This document shows positions 8,236 through 17,255 of a stretch of DNA of 64,000 nt, one piece after another. The notes under the pieces were generated by a model. That model was not told the DNA's origin. It was given only the letters and a program-made list of their open reading frames with translations, and made no database searches. Position 1 is the stretch's first letter. Each line of letters begins with the position of its first letter. Origin of the DNA: Gilliamella sp. ESL0441 (GTDB lineage Bacteria; Pseudomonadota; Gammaproteobacteria; Enterobacterales; Orbaceae); assembly GCF_019469185.1 (NCBI RefSeq), contig NZ_CP048264.1:1426001-1490000 (forward strand). The letters run 5' to 3'. The translations under genes were made by a program, and so were the position numbers.

Positions 8236-9162
8236 ATGCAACGCCCTTTTCCAGTCGAACCGCAGTTGACTGCAATTGCTATCGCTTACCGTAATAATAA
8301 GTTAATTGCCGATGAGGTTTTGCCCCGTGTGCCTGTTTCTAGCACATCATTTAAATGGCTTGAATTTGATTTTTCAGAGCGATTTACTTTGCCTAATACA
8401 AAAGTTGGTCGGACGTCACAACCGAATCAAGTTGAGTTTAGTGCCAAAGAAAAAGAAAGTTCAGTTGAAGATTGGGGACTCGATAGCCCTGTCCCTCAAG
8501 ATGATATTGATACAGCCATTACAGGCTATAACCCACTGGGTCATGCCGTTGAGGCCACGACTGATTTAATTTTGTTAGATCGTGAGGTTAGAGCTGCAAA
8601 TTTGCTTTTTAATGGTGCAAATTACAACAATAAACAAATATTAACTTCTGCTGAGCAATGGAATAATCCTGATAGTAACCCAGTAGCATTAATAACGGAT
8701 GCATTTGATTCAATGGTTCAGCGTCCAAATATCGGCACACTAGGACGTCGAGTTGCCACAATATTACGTCGTCATCCAAAGATTGTTTCAGCATATCATG
8801 GAAATGCCGGTGAAAGTGGTTTAGTTCCTCTCGGATTTTTAGCTGACTTATTAGAGCTAGAGGACATTTATGTCGGTGATGCATTTTTAAATAGTGCAAA
8901 ACCAGGTAAATCGCCGGCATTACTTCGTGCGTGGGGCAATAAAGCATCATTCACGGTACGCAATAAATTAGCAAATACTAAAGGTGGTGTGACGTTCGGT
9001 TATACAGCTCAATTTAAAGATCGTGTTTCGGGTTCGATTGTTGATCCTGATATCGGTTTACGGGGTGGTCAACGTGTTCGAGTCGGTGAATCGGTCAAAG
9101 AGCTAGTTGTGGCTAAAGATGCGGGCTATTTGTTTGAAAATGTTATTCCAGCAAACAGTTAA
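8236..9162 (+). CDS. Major capsid protein
   Basis: A 308-aa protein that follows the cement gene and begins MQRPFPVEPQLTAIAIAYRN, with LPNTKVGRTSQPNQVEFSA and DDIDTAITGYNPLGHAVE further in. This is the conserved start of the capsid subunits of B3/D3112-type transposable phages and relatives. A good Shine-Dalgarno (AGGAG) precedes the ATG. The HK97 fold is assumed from the family. The gene is followed by a hairpin, as is common after capsid genes. Confidence 0.85.
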   Translation: MQRPFPVEPQLTAIAIAYRNNKLIADEVLPRVPVSSTSFKWLEFDFSERFTLPNTKVGRTSQPNQVEFSAKEKESSVEDWGLDSPVPQDDIDTAITGYNPLGHAVEATTDLILLDREVRAANLLFNGANYNNKQILTSAEQWNNPDSNPVALITDAFDSMVQRPNIGTLGRRVATILRRHPKIVSAYHGNAGESGLVPLGFLADLLELEDIYVGDAFLNSAKPGKSPALLRAWGNKASFTVRNKLANTKGGVTFGYTAQFKDRVSGSIVDPDIGLRGGQRVRVGESVKELVVAKDAGYLFENVIPANS

Positions 9163-9175
9163 TAATGTGAACAAC

Positions 9176-9200
9176 AACCAACGGTAATTTATCGTTGGTT
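9176..9200 (+). terminator. Hairpin after the capsid gene
   Basis: AACCAACG (9176-9183) and CGTTGGTT (9193-9200) form an 8-bp stem with a 9-nt loop just after the capsid stop. Only two further T follow, so it is more likely an mRNA-stabilising or partial termination hairpin than a strong terminator. Confidence 0.4.
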
Positions 9201-9209
9201 TGGGTAAAG

Positions 9210-9734
9210 ATGATGAATATTCATTACATTACATTGCTAAATTTATCCGAACGTCCAGGACTCGTTGAGCTATCGCAATTAGTTGCTCAAGATGGTGAAA
9301 TGCCCGTAGATGCTAATTTATTGGAAGTCATTATTAATGGTGGTGATGTTTCAAATTGGTTACCTGATGATGTTATTAATGCAAATCGAGCAATCTCACG
9401 CATTAATGAATCAATCGCTGATGCGCAAGCCGAGATAAACGGTTTTTTACGTCAACGCGGGCACAAACTACCATTAATTAAAGTACCACGTCTGTTAGCT
9501 GATTGGGCACGCATTATTGTTCGTTACAAATTACATCGCAATCGTGTTTCTGATGAAAAAAGCGATCCAATAGTTCGTGATTACAAGCAAGTGATTAGCT
9601 TTTTAAAACAAGTTGCGGATGGTAAGTATTCATTGGGTATTGAAGATACTCTACCGGTCGCAGGTGGTGTACCAAAACAGACTGGACCGGTAAGAGTATT
9701 TGATATGAACACGCTTAGGGATTTTGGACGATGA
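9210..9734 (+). CDS. DUF1320 / Mu gp36-like head-tail connector protein
   Basis: A 174-aa mainly helical protein. Its C-terminal part contains VPRLLADWARIIVRYKLHRN and DYKQVISFLKQVADGKYSLG, the pattern of the DUF1320/gp36 family, which occupies the head-tail adaptor slot after the capsid gene in Mu-like phages. The N-terminal about 70 residues are less typical. ATG 9210 is preferred to TTG 9195. The stop overlaps the next start by 4 bases. Confidence 0.75.
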   Translation: MMNIHYITLLNLSERPGLVELSQLVAQDGEMPVDANLLEVIINGGDVSNWLPDDVINANRAISRINESIADAQAEINGFLRQRGHKLPLIKVPRLLADWARIIVRYKLHRNRVSDEKSDPIVRDYKQVISFLKQVADGKYSLGIEDTLPVAGGVPKQTGPVRVFDMNTLRDFGR

Positions 9735-10180
9735 GCAGCGTACCGTTTGATATATCAGTCATTGCGGACAAACTCAAGTTATTACTGCAAGACAAAACCT
9801 TAGTGTTTGTCGGTACCAGTGCTGAATACAGCAAATTAACCGATTTAACATCGGCGCCAACACCAGCTGCTTATGTATTGCTAGGTAAAGAAACACCGAA
9901 TGACAAACTTGTAGGAACACGACAGTCAGTAAGTGTTAATTTTGGTGTTGTGATTGTTGCACGTGATGCTTCAAGTTTGGCAACCAATATTCAAAATGTT
10001 AAACAGCTTGCTAACCCTGTTATTGGCGCGATTCGTGATTTGTTAATTGGTAAAACAGTTCAGTTTATTGATGGAGTTCGTCCAGTCACTTGGGTTGGTG
10101 GGCAAACGTTAGGTTTTCAAAACGGCGTACTAGTGTGGATTGATTCATTTCAAACCCAACACTTCATTGGTAGCCGATAA
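9731..10180 (+). CDS. Tail terminator-like protein
   Basis: A 149-aa alpha/beta protein (SVIADKLKLLLQDKTLVFVGT start, LVGTRQSVSVNFGVVIVARD centre, LVWIDSFQTQHFIG end). It lies between the gp36-like adaptor and the tail tube gene, where Mu-like and lambda-like phages place the tail terminator/joining protein. The sequence pattern fits proteins of the phage tail terminator type. The function comes mostly from position. Confidence 0.6.
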   Translation: MSSVPFDISVIADKLKLLLQDKTLVFVGTSAEYSKLTDLTSAPTPAAYVLLGKETPNDKLVGTRQSVSVNFGVVIVARDASSLATNIQNVKQLANPVIGAIRDLLIGKTVQFIDGVRPVTWVGGQTLGFQNGVLVWIDSFQTQHFIGSR

Positions 10181-10197
10181 AAGTTTAGGAGAAAGAT

Positions 10198-10959
10198 ATG
10201 TCAGATTTATTAATGAGTTTGCAAGGTACCATAAACCTTGCCACCCGTAATACCGCCAGTTCACCAGCCCGCCCTGGTGCATTTCGGCATGTCGGCACGG
10301 CAGATTCTTGCGAAATGGAACTCAGTGTTGAAACGGTAACACAAAATGAATCCTACACAGGACAACGCTTACAAGTCGGTGAATTAACACTGGGTAAAAG
10401 CGGCACTTTAAATCTGACGTTAAAAGATTGGTCAATCGAGAACATTGCGTTAGCGCTTTACGGTGAAAAGATTATTGTTGAGGCAGGTATTGTTACTGAT
10501 GAAAAATTACCGGAAGGTTTAGTTGTCGGTGACCGCATAAAATTAGCCCATCCATTTGTTGCAGATGTTGAGTTAAAAACGGCTGATGGAACAATTTTAA
10601 TACCAGGTACTGATTATGAAATTGAATCAACATATGCCGGATTAATCAAATTATTAACCACGACGGCATTAGCTGCAACGGTAGATTATTCATATGCTAA
10701 AAAAGAGAGCCTAGGAATATTCACACGCCAACCACCTGAACGTTGGTTTATGTTAGATGGTATTAATACCGACCGCGAAGATGAACACATTATTGTGGAA
10801 TTATTCCGGGTTAAATTTAATCCGATTTCGAATTTTTCGTTGCTACATAATGAAGGGTACGGTGAATTACCACTTACTGCTACGGTTTTGGCTGATATGA
10901 GTCAAAACAAGGATAGTTCGCTTGGTTATTTTGGCTCATACGTTCAAAAGGCGAAATAA
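10198..10959 (+). CDS. Major tail tube protein
   Basis: A 253-aa beta-rich protein downstream of the tail terminator and preceded by AGGAG. An early VGTADSCEMELSVETV strand region is followed by LTLGKSGTLNLTLKDWSIEN, a GTDYEIESTYAGLIKLL insert and an RVKFNPISNFSLL end. This is the expected layout of a siphovirus tail tube subunit. The protein at 19574-20356 shares the same architecture and looks paralogous, which helps confirm the fold assignment of both. Confidence 0.8.
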   Translation: MSDLLMSLQGTINLATRNTASSPARPGAFRHVGTADSCEMELSVETVTQNESYTGQRLQVGELTLGKSGTLNLTLKDWSIENIALALYGEKIIVEAGIVTDEKLPEGLVVGDRIKLAHPFVADVELKTADGTILIPGTDYEIESTYAGLIKLLTTTALAATVDYSYAKKESLGIFTRQPPERWFMLDGINTDREDEHIIVELFRVKFNPISNFSLLHNEGYGELPLTATVLADMSQNKDSSLGYFGSYVQKAK

Positions 10960-10973
10960 ATTTATTTTATTAT

Positions 10974-10991
10974 GCGGTGATGTGTCACCGC
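10974..10991 (+). terminator. Hairpin between tail tube and tail chaperone genes
   Basis: A perfect 7-bp stem GCGGTGA / TCACCGC with a TGTG loop lies in the 72-bp gap after the tail tube gene. No T-run follows. It may lower downstream expression, giving high tail tube and lower chaperone/tape-measure levels. Confidence 0.4.
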
Positions 10992-11031
10992 TAATTATTC
11001 AACTATCTAATTTTATTAGCAGGTAAATAAC

Positions 11032-11448
11032 ATGGCAGAAAAAGTGACAGCAACAAAAGAAGAATCAAATGATTTAGCAACATTAATGCCAAATCGTGAA
11101 ATCGTGCTAGCAGGAGAAACAATTACAGTACGTGAATATTCATTTAAAGATGCACTAACAATCGGTAACGAAATTGACCAGTTCGTTACATTAATCGTTA
11201 CAGAAATGAACGGTACAAACAAAATCACTATTGAACAAGCCGACACAATTATTATGGGTAATTTAGAGTTAATTTATTCGTTAATCAGTACCTCTATTCA
11301 AAAACCGATTTCGTTTATTGAAGCGTTGTCATATGAAGATGGTTTACAACTACTTGATTGGTGGTGGGTTGTTAATTCTCGTTTTTTTATGAACGCGGTA
11401 ACCCGCAAAATCATTCGGCAAAACGCTGCAAAACAGGCAAATCAGTAA
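11032..11448 (+). CDS. Tail assembly chaperone, short form (G-like)
   Basis: A 138-aa protein between tail tube and tape measure, the invariant place for the tail assembly chaperone of long-tailed phages. It has a beta-rich start (REIVLAGETITVREYSF) and a helical C-terminal half (LELIYSLISTSIQKPISF, LLDWWWVVNSRFFMNAV). A run of seven T inside codons 117-119 forms an in-phase -1 slippery site. A fraction of ribosomes should therefore make the longer product listed separately. The function is assigned by position and frameshift. Confidence 0.8.
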   Translation: MAEKVTATKEESNDLATLMPNREIVLAGETITVREYSFKDALTIGNEIDQFVTLIVTEMNGTNKITIEQADTIIMGNLELIYSLISTSIQKPISFIEALSYEDGLQLLDWWWVVNSRFFMNAVTRKIIRQNAAKQANQ

Positions 11449-11660
11449 GCTGGAGTGAGGTTTTCACACTATTAATTAAAAACGGACATGATCCACAGCA
11501 GTTACTGCATTACACGCAACGCCAATTACTGCTGTATTACGATGAATTAATTAAGTTACAAAATCGAGAACGAGCCAACCGAATTGAAGATATTTGTGTT
11601 GGGTTTAATGGCGGTAAACAAGTCAATAAGTTTGTAAAACAGTTACGCGGAGAGCAATAA
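11032..11660 (+). CDS. Tail assembly chaperone, -1 frameshift product (GT-like, 209 aa)
   Basis: The -1 frame is open from 11376 to the stop at 11658-11660 and has no start codon of its own at or after the end of the short form. It encodes a sensible acidic/helical domain (WSEVFTLLIKNGHDPQQLL, then YYDELIKLQNRERANRIED). Reading TTT-TTT at 11382-11388 with a one-base slip joins 119 codons of the short form to 90 codons of the extension, ending 2 bases before the tape measure start. This is the G/GT arrangement conserved in tailed phages. Confidence 0.8.
11382..11388 (+). promoter_or_regulatory. -1 ribosomal slippery heptamer T TTT TTT
   Basis: Seven consecutive T, with zero-frame codons CGT TTT TTT ATG, fit X XXY YYZ exactly, so both tRNA-Phe can re-pair after a one-base slip. 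No downstream pseudoknot was worked out. The position near the end of the chaperone gene matches the known programmed frameshift of tail chaperones. Confidence 0.75.
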
Positions 11661-11662
11661 TA

Positions 11663-14600
11663 ATGGCTAATAACGATATGAATATTGCAATGAAGTTCAC
11701 GGCTGACGTGAATCGTGCTAAAAAAAATATTCATGACGTCGGTGAGCAGCTAAAAAACGTCTATGAAAAACAGACTGATGCAATGAATCGTGGCCAACGG
11801 GCGATTATTGAATTATTGCAACAAGAAAAAGCTGAAGAACGGGCTCAAGAGGCAGCAGCTAAAGCCGCGAAAGAGCATCAAAAAGAAGTTGAAAAACTGC
11901 GTCAAGGTTTAGACAAATTACTGGCTAGTATCGATCCAGCGACTAAAGGTTTAAGCCGCCTAGATGAATTAGAAAGTAAATTACGCAAATCTAGAAAAGC
12001 AGGGGTAATTGATAGAGATGCGTTTGATGATTATCTGGGAAAAATCAATAATCAACGTGCTGCATTATCAACGGTTGATTCGATAAATGAAGGCACTAAA
12101 AAATTGGTTGTAAATACTAAATCTGCCCATAGAAGCTTTTTTATGATGTCAAAGCAGTTAGCTACTGGTAATTTTAATGGTATTGGTAATTCGTTATTTT
12201 CAATTGCAAATATGACGGGAAAATTGCCACCACTATTTAATGTCGCAGCTCTCTCAGTTGGAGTGTTTATTGTTGCAGTGTACAAAATGTGCCACGTAGT
12301 TAGTACAATAATTTCAGAACACGAACGGTTTAATCGAGCATTGATTTCTACTGGCAATTATGCAGGCACCACAGCTGGTGGACTAGAGGCAATGTCCCAA
12401 CGCATCGGAAAAATCAATCATAACTACAGTGAAACACGTGAGGTCATAGCTGAATTAGCCGCGTCTGGTAAATTATCATCAAACTCAATTGAAAATATTG
12501 CCTCAGCAGCAGCTTACATGTCTAGTATCACTCAACAAAGTGCTCAGGAATCTATTCAATCATTCAAAGGTATTGAAGATTCTGTTGTTAAATGGGCGAT
12601 GACCAGCAGTAAACAATATAATTGGTTAGATATTGCTACATATCAACGTATAAGTGCATTAGAAGAACAAGGAAAAACTGAAGAAGCTATTGCCATCGCC
12701 ACAGATAAATACGCTGCCGTTATGGAAGTTCGTGCAAATGAAATGGCAACCCAATTAAATTGGTTAACAAAAAATTGGCAAGATTTCAAAAATAATGTTA
12801 GTGAAGGCAGCAATATAGTTTCATATTTATTTAAAAATAGTTTGTCATTAACATCTGATGAGGAAGAACTGGAGCAACTGAAAAAAACAAAGTCACAACT
12901 ACAAGAAAAAATTAATGAGTTGAAATTAACTAATCCATCCAGTGGCTGGTTACAAATTTATGCTAGAGATATAAAAAAATTAGACAATGACATTGAAAAC
13001 TTACAAATAAAACTGAAGCCATCTAACTATGCGGCTAATTTACAACGAGAGCAGCAAAAAATTATAAAAGATGCTGTAATTGCAGGAGACAAATTAAATA
13101 ACGTTTGGAAAAATAATCGCACGGAGTCTGAAAAACAAGCTAATGCATTAGAGGATTTACGAAAAAATTATGCTGCACTATGGAAAACAGTAGATGGACG
13201 TAAATCACTGGAATCGAAGGACGTAACATCTATTGACGGTAAATCATTTTCTGGCGGTCAATATGATAAAGATGTTAAGCAAATTACTGACAAAGGTATT
13301 CTTGAATACAATAAAGGGGTTGAAAAATCACTAAAACTGACAACAGAATTGCAACGAGTGATGTATGAAATCAACAATGGACAATATAAAAATGCATCAC
13401 AAGCAGAAAAAGACAGAGCCATTGCTCTAGCGAAACAAGTTGACGCAAAAAATGTGGCAAAAAACAAAAAAACTGATTTTTCATTATCAAATGACAAAAC
13501 CAATTTATCACTACAGCAACAGTTAAATGAATTATTACTTGGTACAAAGGCAAGTGATGATACAGTTGAACAATGGTACAACAATCTATTGGCCCAATTT
13601 AAGAAAACGGGAAATAAAGAAGGTATTGATTTAATCGACCAAATTTTACCACTGAAAAAAGCTGAAGTGAATTTAAATGAAATTACCACCAAAATTCAAC
13701 AAGCACAATCACGTCAATCAACGAAAGAACAAAGTATTCAAGCACAAGTAACTAGTGGTTTAATTACACAAGTTGAAGCGCAAAGCCAATTAGTCGATTT
13801 ACACAAACAGACAGCGCAAGAACTGGCAAAGTATTTACCTATCCTGCAAGCCATGACTGAATTACCAGGACAAGCAGGCGAAAATGCACAGAAAGCACTT
13901 GCGACACTTCAGTTACAAATTGCAGAACTAAATAAAACTACTGATGCACTCACAAATGCATTTAAAAGTGGATTGCAAAGCGGTATCCAAGGTAGTCTCG
14001 ATTCTTTAGCAAAAGGCACATTTGAATTAAAAGATGCCCTACAAAATCTAGCGCAAAGTATTTTATCGTCAATGGCGCAAGTAGCGACGAAAGGTTTAGC
14101 TGATATGGCAATGAATGGACTATCAAATTTAGGTAGTTCGTTATTTTGTGCTGCCACTGATGCTGCTGTTGATAATGCAAGTGCTGCTGCTTCTGCAGGG
14201 CTGATGGAAACAGCAATTGCAACAAGTAGCGCGACTGGCGCTGGATTGATGGGGGAGTCAATATCGATGTCGGCAGGTATTGGTGCAGAAACGATTTCAG
14301 CATCGATGGTAACAGCCGGAACAACAGCAGGTGAAATTATTAGTGCAGCAATGATTTCGGCATCAAGTGCTAGTGCTGGTGCAAATGCAGGTAGTTCAGC
14401 TATAGGTGCGGCAGCAGTAGCTGCTGCAACAGGTGGTTATATTACAGGTGCCGGAACATCAACGTCTGACTCGATTCCGGCAAAACTATCTAACGGAGAA
14501 TATGTTGTTAAAGCGGAATCCGTTAAAAAATATGGAGTTGATTATCTTCATGCAATCAACACGGGACGATTACATCGTTACGCAACTGGTGGTTTAGCTT

Positions 14601-14815
14601 CAAATGCCAGCAGTCCGAAGGCACCAAATATATATGATGAAAATTTAACATCACGCGCAACAAATCAAGCTCAGTCGGCTCCTGTCATTCAACAAACTCT
14701 GGTTCTTGATAGCGGTGAAATGATGAAGTCTGGTATTAGTTCTGTTGATGGTTCAAGGGCATTAATGACGTGGATTCATGCTAATGCACCAACGTTAAAG
14801 CAGGTGTTATCATGA
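11663..14815 (+). CDS. Tail tape measure protein
   Basis: A 1050-aa protein, the largest in the prophage. It starts with charged coiled coil (MNIAMKFTADVNRAKKNIHDVGEQ), then a hydrophobic patch near residues 192-212 (FNVAALSVGVFIVAVYKM), a prophage tape-measure-type middle (ISTGNYAGTTAGGLEAMSQR) and an Ala/Ser/Gly-rich stretch near 830-930 before SNGEYVVKAESVKKYG. Tape measure length sets tail length at about 0.15 nm per residue, suggesting a flexible siphovirus tail near 150 nm, not the contractile tail of Mu. Confidence 0.9.
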   Translation: MANNDMNIAMKFTADVNRAKKNIHDVGEQLKNVYEKQTDAMNRGQRAIIELLQQEKAEERAQEAAAKAAKEHQKEVEKLRQGLDKLLASIDPATKGLSRLDELESKLRKSRKAGVIDRDAFDDYLGKINNQRAALSTVDSINEGTKKLVVNTKSAHRSFFMMSKQLATGNFNGIGNSLFSIANMTGKLPPLFNVAALSVGVFIVAVYKMCHVVSTIISEHERFNRALISTGNYAGTTAGGLEAMSQRIGKINHNYSETREVIAELAASGKLSSNSIENIASAAAYMSSITQQSAQESIQSFKGIEDSVVKWAMTSSKQYNWLDIATYQRISALEEQGKTEEAIAIATDKYAAVMEVRANEMATQLNWLTKNWQDFKNNVSEGSNIVSYLFKNSLSLTSDEEELEQLKKTKSQLQEKINELKLTNPSSGWLQIYARDIKKLDNDIENLQIKLKPSNYAANLQREQQKIIKDAVIAGDKLNNVWKNNRTESEKQANALEDLRKNYAALWKTVDGRKSLESKDVTSIDGKSFSGGQYDKDVKQITDKGILEYNKGVEKSLKLTTELQRVMYEINNGQYKNASQAEKDRAIALAKQVDAKNVAKNKKTDFSLSNDKTNLSLQQQLNELLLGTKASDDTVEQWYNNLLAQFKKTGNKEGIDLIDQILPLKKAEVNLNEITTKIQQAQSRQSTKEQSIQAQVTSGLITQVEAQSQLVDLHKQTAQELAKYLPILQAMTELPGQAGENAQKALATLQLQIAELNKTTDALTNAFKSGLQSGIQGSLDSLAKGTFELKDALQNLAQSILSSMAQVATKGLADMAMNGLSNLGSSLFCAATDAAVDNASAAASAGLMETAIATSSATGAGLMGESISMSAGIGAETISASMVTAGTTAGEIISAAMISASSASAGANAGSSAIGAAAVAAATGGYITGAGTSTSDSIPAKLSNGEYVVKAESVKKYGVDYLHAINTGRLHRYATGGLASNASSPKAPNIYDENLTSRATNQAQSAPVIQQTLVLDSGEMMKSGISSVDGSRALMTWIHANAPTLKQVLS

Positions 14816-16002
14816 AAAACATATTTTTATGGCAAGCTGAACCAGATTGGACTAATGGCATAACTGAAATACTGGAATGGAAAACCGATATTTTACAATC
14901 GTACAGTGGCGCAGAGCAACGCATTGCTCGGCGATTATCACCACGTCGGACGTTTGAATTTTCAATTCTAATTAATGGTAATGAACGTTCACGATTTGAG
15001 AACCGATTAGCATTTGTGGGTGGTAATTCTTGGTATTTTCCTGTTTTTACGGATGTCACCTATCTCGATGATGACATTAATAGAGGCGCTACAATTCTTC
15101 CGTGTAGCACAATTGGTCGTGATTTTGTTATTGGCAATAAAGTGCTAATTAAAAGCGAGATTAATAATGTTAATCAATCGGCATTGCTCGAAATTGTTTC
15201 TATAAATGAAAATTCAATCACATTGGTTAATCCAGTGAAAGCTCAGTTTTTGGCTGGCGCCTGTATTTATCCGATTCGATTAGCCGTACTAACAGATATG
15301 CCAGAATTAACTCGGCATAATGATGACCTGTTGAGTGGACAAATTCGTTTCAGAATTAGCGAACATAACGCATTTAGTAACGATATTTCATATCTACCTG
15401 TTTATCGAGATTTTCCTGTATTGACTATGTCCCCTGATTGGTCTGAATCTCTCAAATGCCGATATGAACGTGTTTTATTTGAATTAGACAACAGCTTAGG
15501 CATTCCAAAACGATTAGATACAGCAAAATTACCATTTTTTGTAACAGAATTTCGTTGGTTTATGACTGAACGAAATGAGCAAATGCAGTTACGTAAACTA
15601 TTTTATTATCTCAATGGTTGTCAAAAGAACATTTGGATATCAAGCCAAGCGAGCGATTTTAATGTTCTAGCTGTTGATGGTCGAGTTCTTGAAGTTGAAA
15701 ACACTGGATTTAATGAAATCGATCTAATGCCTGGTCGAAAAGATATTGTTATCAATTTATGTAATGGTAATGCGCTATATCGTCGCATTGAACTCGTTGC
15801 TGTAGTTTCTGATAAAATTGAACGTTTATTACTAAATGAATCAATTAATGTAAATGCTGAAGATATTTTGTCAGTTTCATTTTTAACGCTATGCCGGTTA
15901 GATTCAGACTCTGTCAGTTGGGAACATGTAACAGACGCTGATGGGTTAGCAAATATAACGTGCAGTTTTCGAGGAGTTCGTGATGAGTTGGAATCAATTT
16001 GA
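14812..16002 (+). CDS. Tail tip / distal tail protein, B3/D3112-type
   Basis: A 396-aa protein translationally coupled to the tape measure (4-base overlap). It begins with NIFLWQAEPDWTNGITEILEWKTDILQ and continues with RRLSPRRTFEFSILINGNERS, a conserved start of the tail protein found after the tape measure in transposable siphophages. By position it corresponds to a distal tail or baseplate ring component. It is beta-rich with no membrane segment. Precise role is inferred from order. Confidence 0.65.
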   Translation: MKNIFLWQAEPDWTNGITEILEWKTDILQSYSGAEQRIARRLSPRRTFEFSILINGNERSRFENRLAFVGGNSWYFPVFTDVTYLDDDINRGATILPCSTIGRDFVIGNKVLIKSEINNVNQSALLEIVSINENSITLVNPVKAQFLAGACIYPIRLAVLTDMPELTRHNDDLLSGQIRFRISEHNAFSNDISYLPVYRDFPVLTMSPDWSESLKCRYERVLFELDNSLGIPKRLDTAKLPFFVTEFRWFMTERNEQMQLRKLFYYLNGCQKNIWISSQASDFNVLAVDGRVLEVENTGFNEIDLMPGRKDIVINLCNGNALYRRIELVAVVSDKIERLLLNESINVNAEDILSVSFLTLCRLDSDSVSWEHVTDADGLANITCSFRGVRDELESI

Positions 16003-16789
16003 GTATTCAACAAACAATGGCAAACCATTAACGTTATACGAGTTTATTCGTAATGAACAAAAATACTATCGCTATACCAATGCTGACAGAGATATCGATT
16101 TTAATGGTATGAAGTGGACAAGTGAAGCTATCAGTAATACAGGGTTGAGCATTGGAACAGGCAATAATTTAGAAATTACATTACCGTCCATGTCTGACGT
16201 AGTTCGATTGTTTCGTGGTGTACCGCCAACCAAACCCGTTGTAATCAAAATGTATCAATTCCACGGAAATGACAATGAATTTAGGGTTATTTGGATTGGA
16301 AAAATTCAAGAGGTCAAACGTGAATCAATTGAAAAAGCAAAGTTGATTACAGCCAGTATAGCCAGTTCGTTTGAGCGTAGTGGTCTACGATTGACATACG
16401 GACGTTCATGTCCCTATGCACTGTATGACCACAATTGCAGAATTAAACAAGAAAACTATAAAGCAGCGAATATCGAAATTATTGCGCTTGATGGAGCAAA
16501 TATAACCGTCAATATATCTAATGTAAATAATGGTTATTTTTCAGGCGGATATATGGAATTTTATATCGATGGTATACAAGAACTACGTGGATTGAAAGCG
16601 CATGTTAATAACGTTATTGGAATACTCGGAGGCACTCAAGGATTACAAAAGGGAATGAAAATTAATTTATATCCGGGGTGTGACAAAACAATAAAAACAT
16701 GTGATGAGAAATTCAAAAATCATCTGAATTATGGCGGTCAACCTCATATTCCTGGTGTTTCACCGTTCACAATCGTCAAACTATTTTAG
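15983..16789 (+). CDS. DUF2163 / BR0599-family tail tip protein
   Basis: A 268-aa protein that starts MSWNQFEYSTNNGKPLTLYE, typical for DUF2163. It carries a conserved Cys pattern in its second half (GRSCPYALYDHNC near 134-147) and a CDKTIKTCDEKF end, matching phage BR0599-family proteins with a four-Cys signature. Related proteins in gene transfer agents and lambda-like tails are hub or tip proteins. The start overlaps the end of the upstream gene by 20 bases; GTG 15980 is an alternative. Confidence 0.8.
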   Translation: MSWNQFEYSTNNGKPLTLYEFIRNEQKYYRYTNADRDIDFNGMKWTSEAISNTGLSIGTGNNLEITLPSMSDVVRLFRGVPPTKPVVIKMYQFHGNDNEFRVIWIGKIQEVKRESIEKAKLITASIASSFERSGLRLTYGRSCPYALYDHNCRIKQENYKAANIEIIALDGANITVNISNVNNGYFSGGYMEFYIDGIQELRGLKAHVNNVIGILGGTQGLQKGMKINLYPGCDKTIKTCDEKFKNHLNYGGQPHIPGVSPFTIVKLF

Positions 16790-16800
16790 GAGAAATTTTA

Positions 16801-17036
16801 TGTGGTGGGCTGTTGCTAAATTTGTTGCTGTTATTGTTGCCAGTTATGTGATTGCACGTGTTACTGCGAAACAACCTAAAAGTAATCGTCCAACAGCGGC
16901 AACCGAAGATGATTGGAATATGCCGATACCTGATGAGGGTACACCCCAATGTATCTTTTTTGGTGATTGTTGGACTGCGGATTGGTTTGTACTAGGTTAC
17001 GGTAACTATCGTTACAGTGCAATTCGCAAAAAATAA
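16801..17036 (+). CDS. Small membrane-anchored tail-region protein
   Basis: A 78-aa protein preceded by AGGAGAAAT at the correct distance from ATG 16801. It has one N-terminal transmembrane segment (VAKFVAVIVASYVIARV) and a short polar tail with two Cys. Small proteins of this type sit between the DUF2163 and tip-protein genes of B3/D3112-like phages. I know of no function for it. Confidence 0.6.
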
Positions 17037-17054
17037 CTAATCTATGAGTGAGTA

Positions 17055-17255
17055 ATGATGAAAATAACAATGGAGCATATTCGCGCTAGTGGCGGTTGCG
17101 CGTGGGGATTACGTGAGTTTTTTAAACGTTACAATCTGGATCTCGATGCGTTTATTCGTAATGGATATATTGATTCAGAAACCGTTTTAAAAACTGGTGA
17201 TGCACTAGCAATTCGTATAGTCAAAATTGCAGAGGAGCAGAAAAATGGGCGGTAG
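17055..17255 (+). CDS. Small tail-region protein of unknown function
   Basis: A 66-aa protein (MEHIRASGGCAWGLREFFKRYNLDLDAFIRNG core, with ATG 17055 or 17058). The pattern of a small GCAWGLREFF-type helical domain recurs between tail tip genes in transposable siphophages. Its stop lies inside the beginning of the next gene, so the two are coupled. No enzyme motif is visible. Confidence 0.6.
   Translation: MMKITMEHIRASGGCAWGLREFFKRYNLDLDAFIRNGYIDSETVLKTGDALAIRIVKIAEEQKNGR

Noticed and set aside
13258..14324. Several - strand ORFs opposite the tape measure gene
   Set aside because: They are shadows of a long coding region with strong codon bias; no phage gene is expected there.
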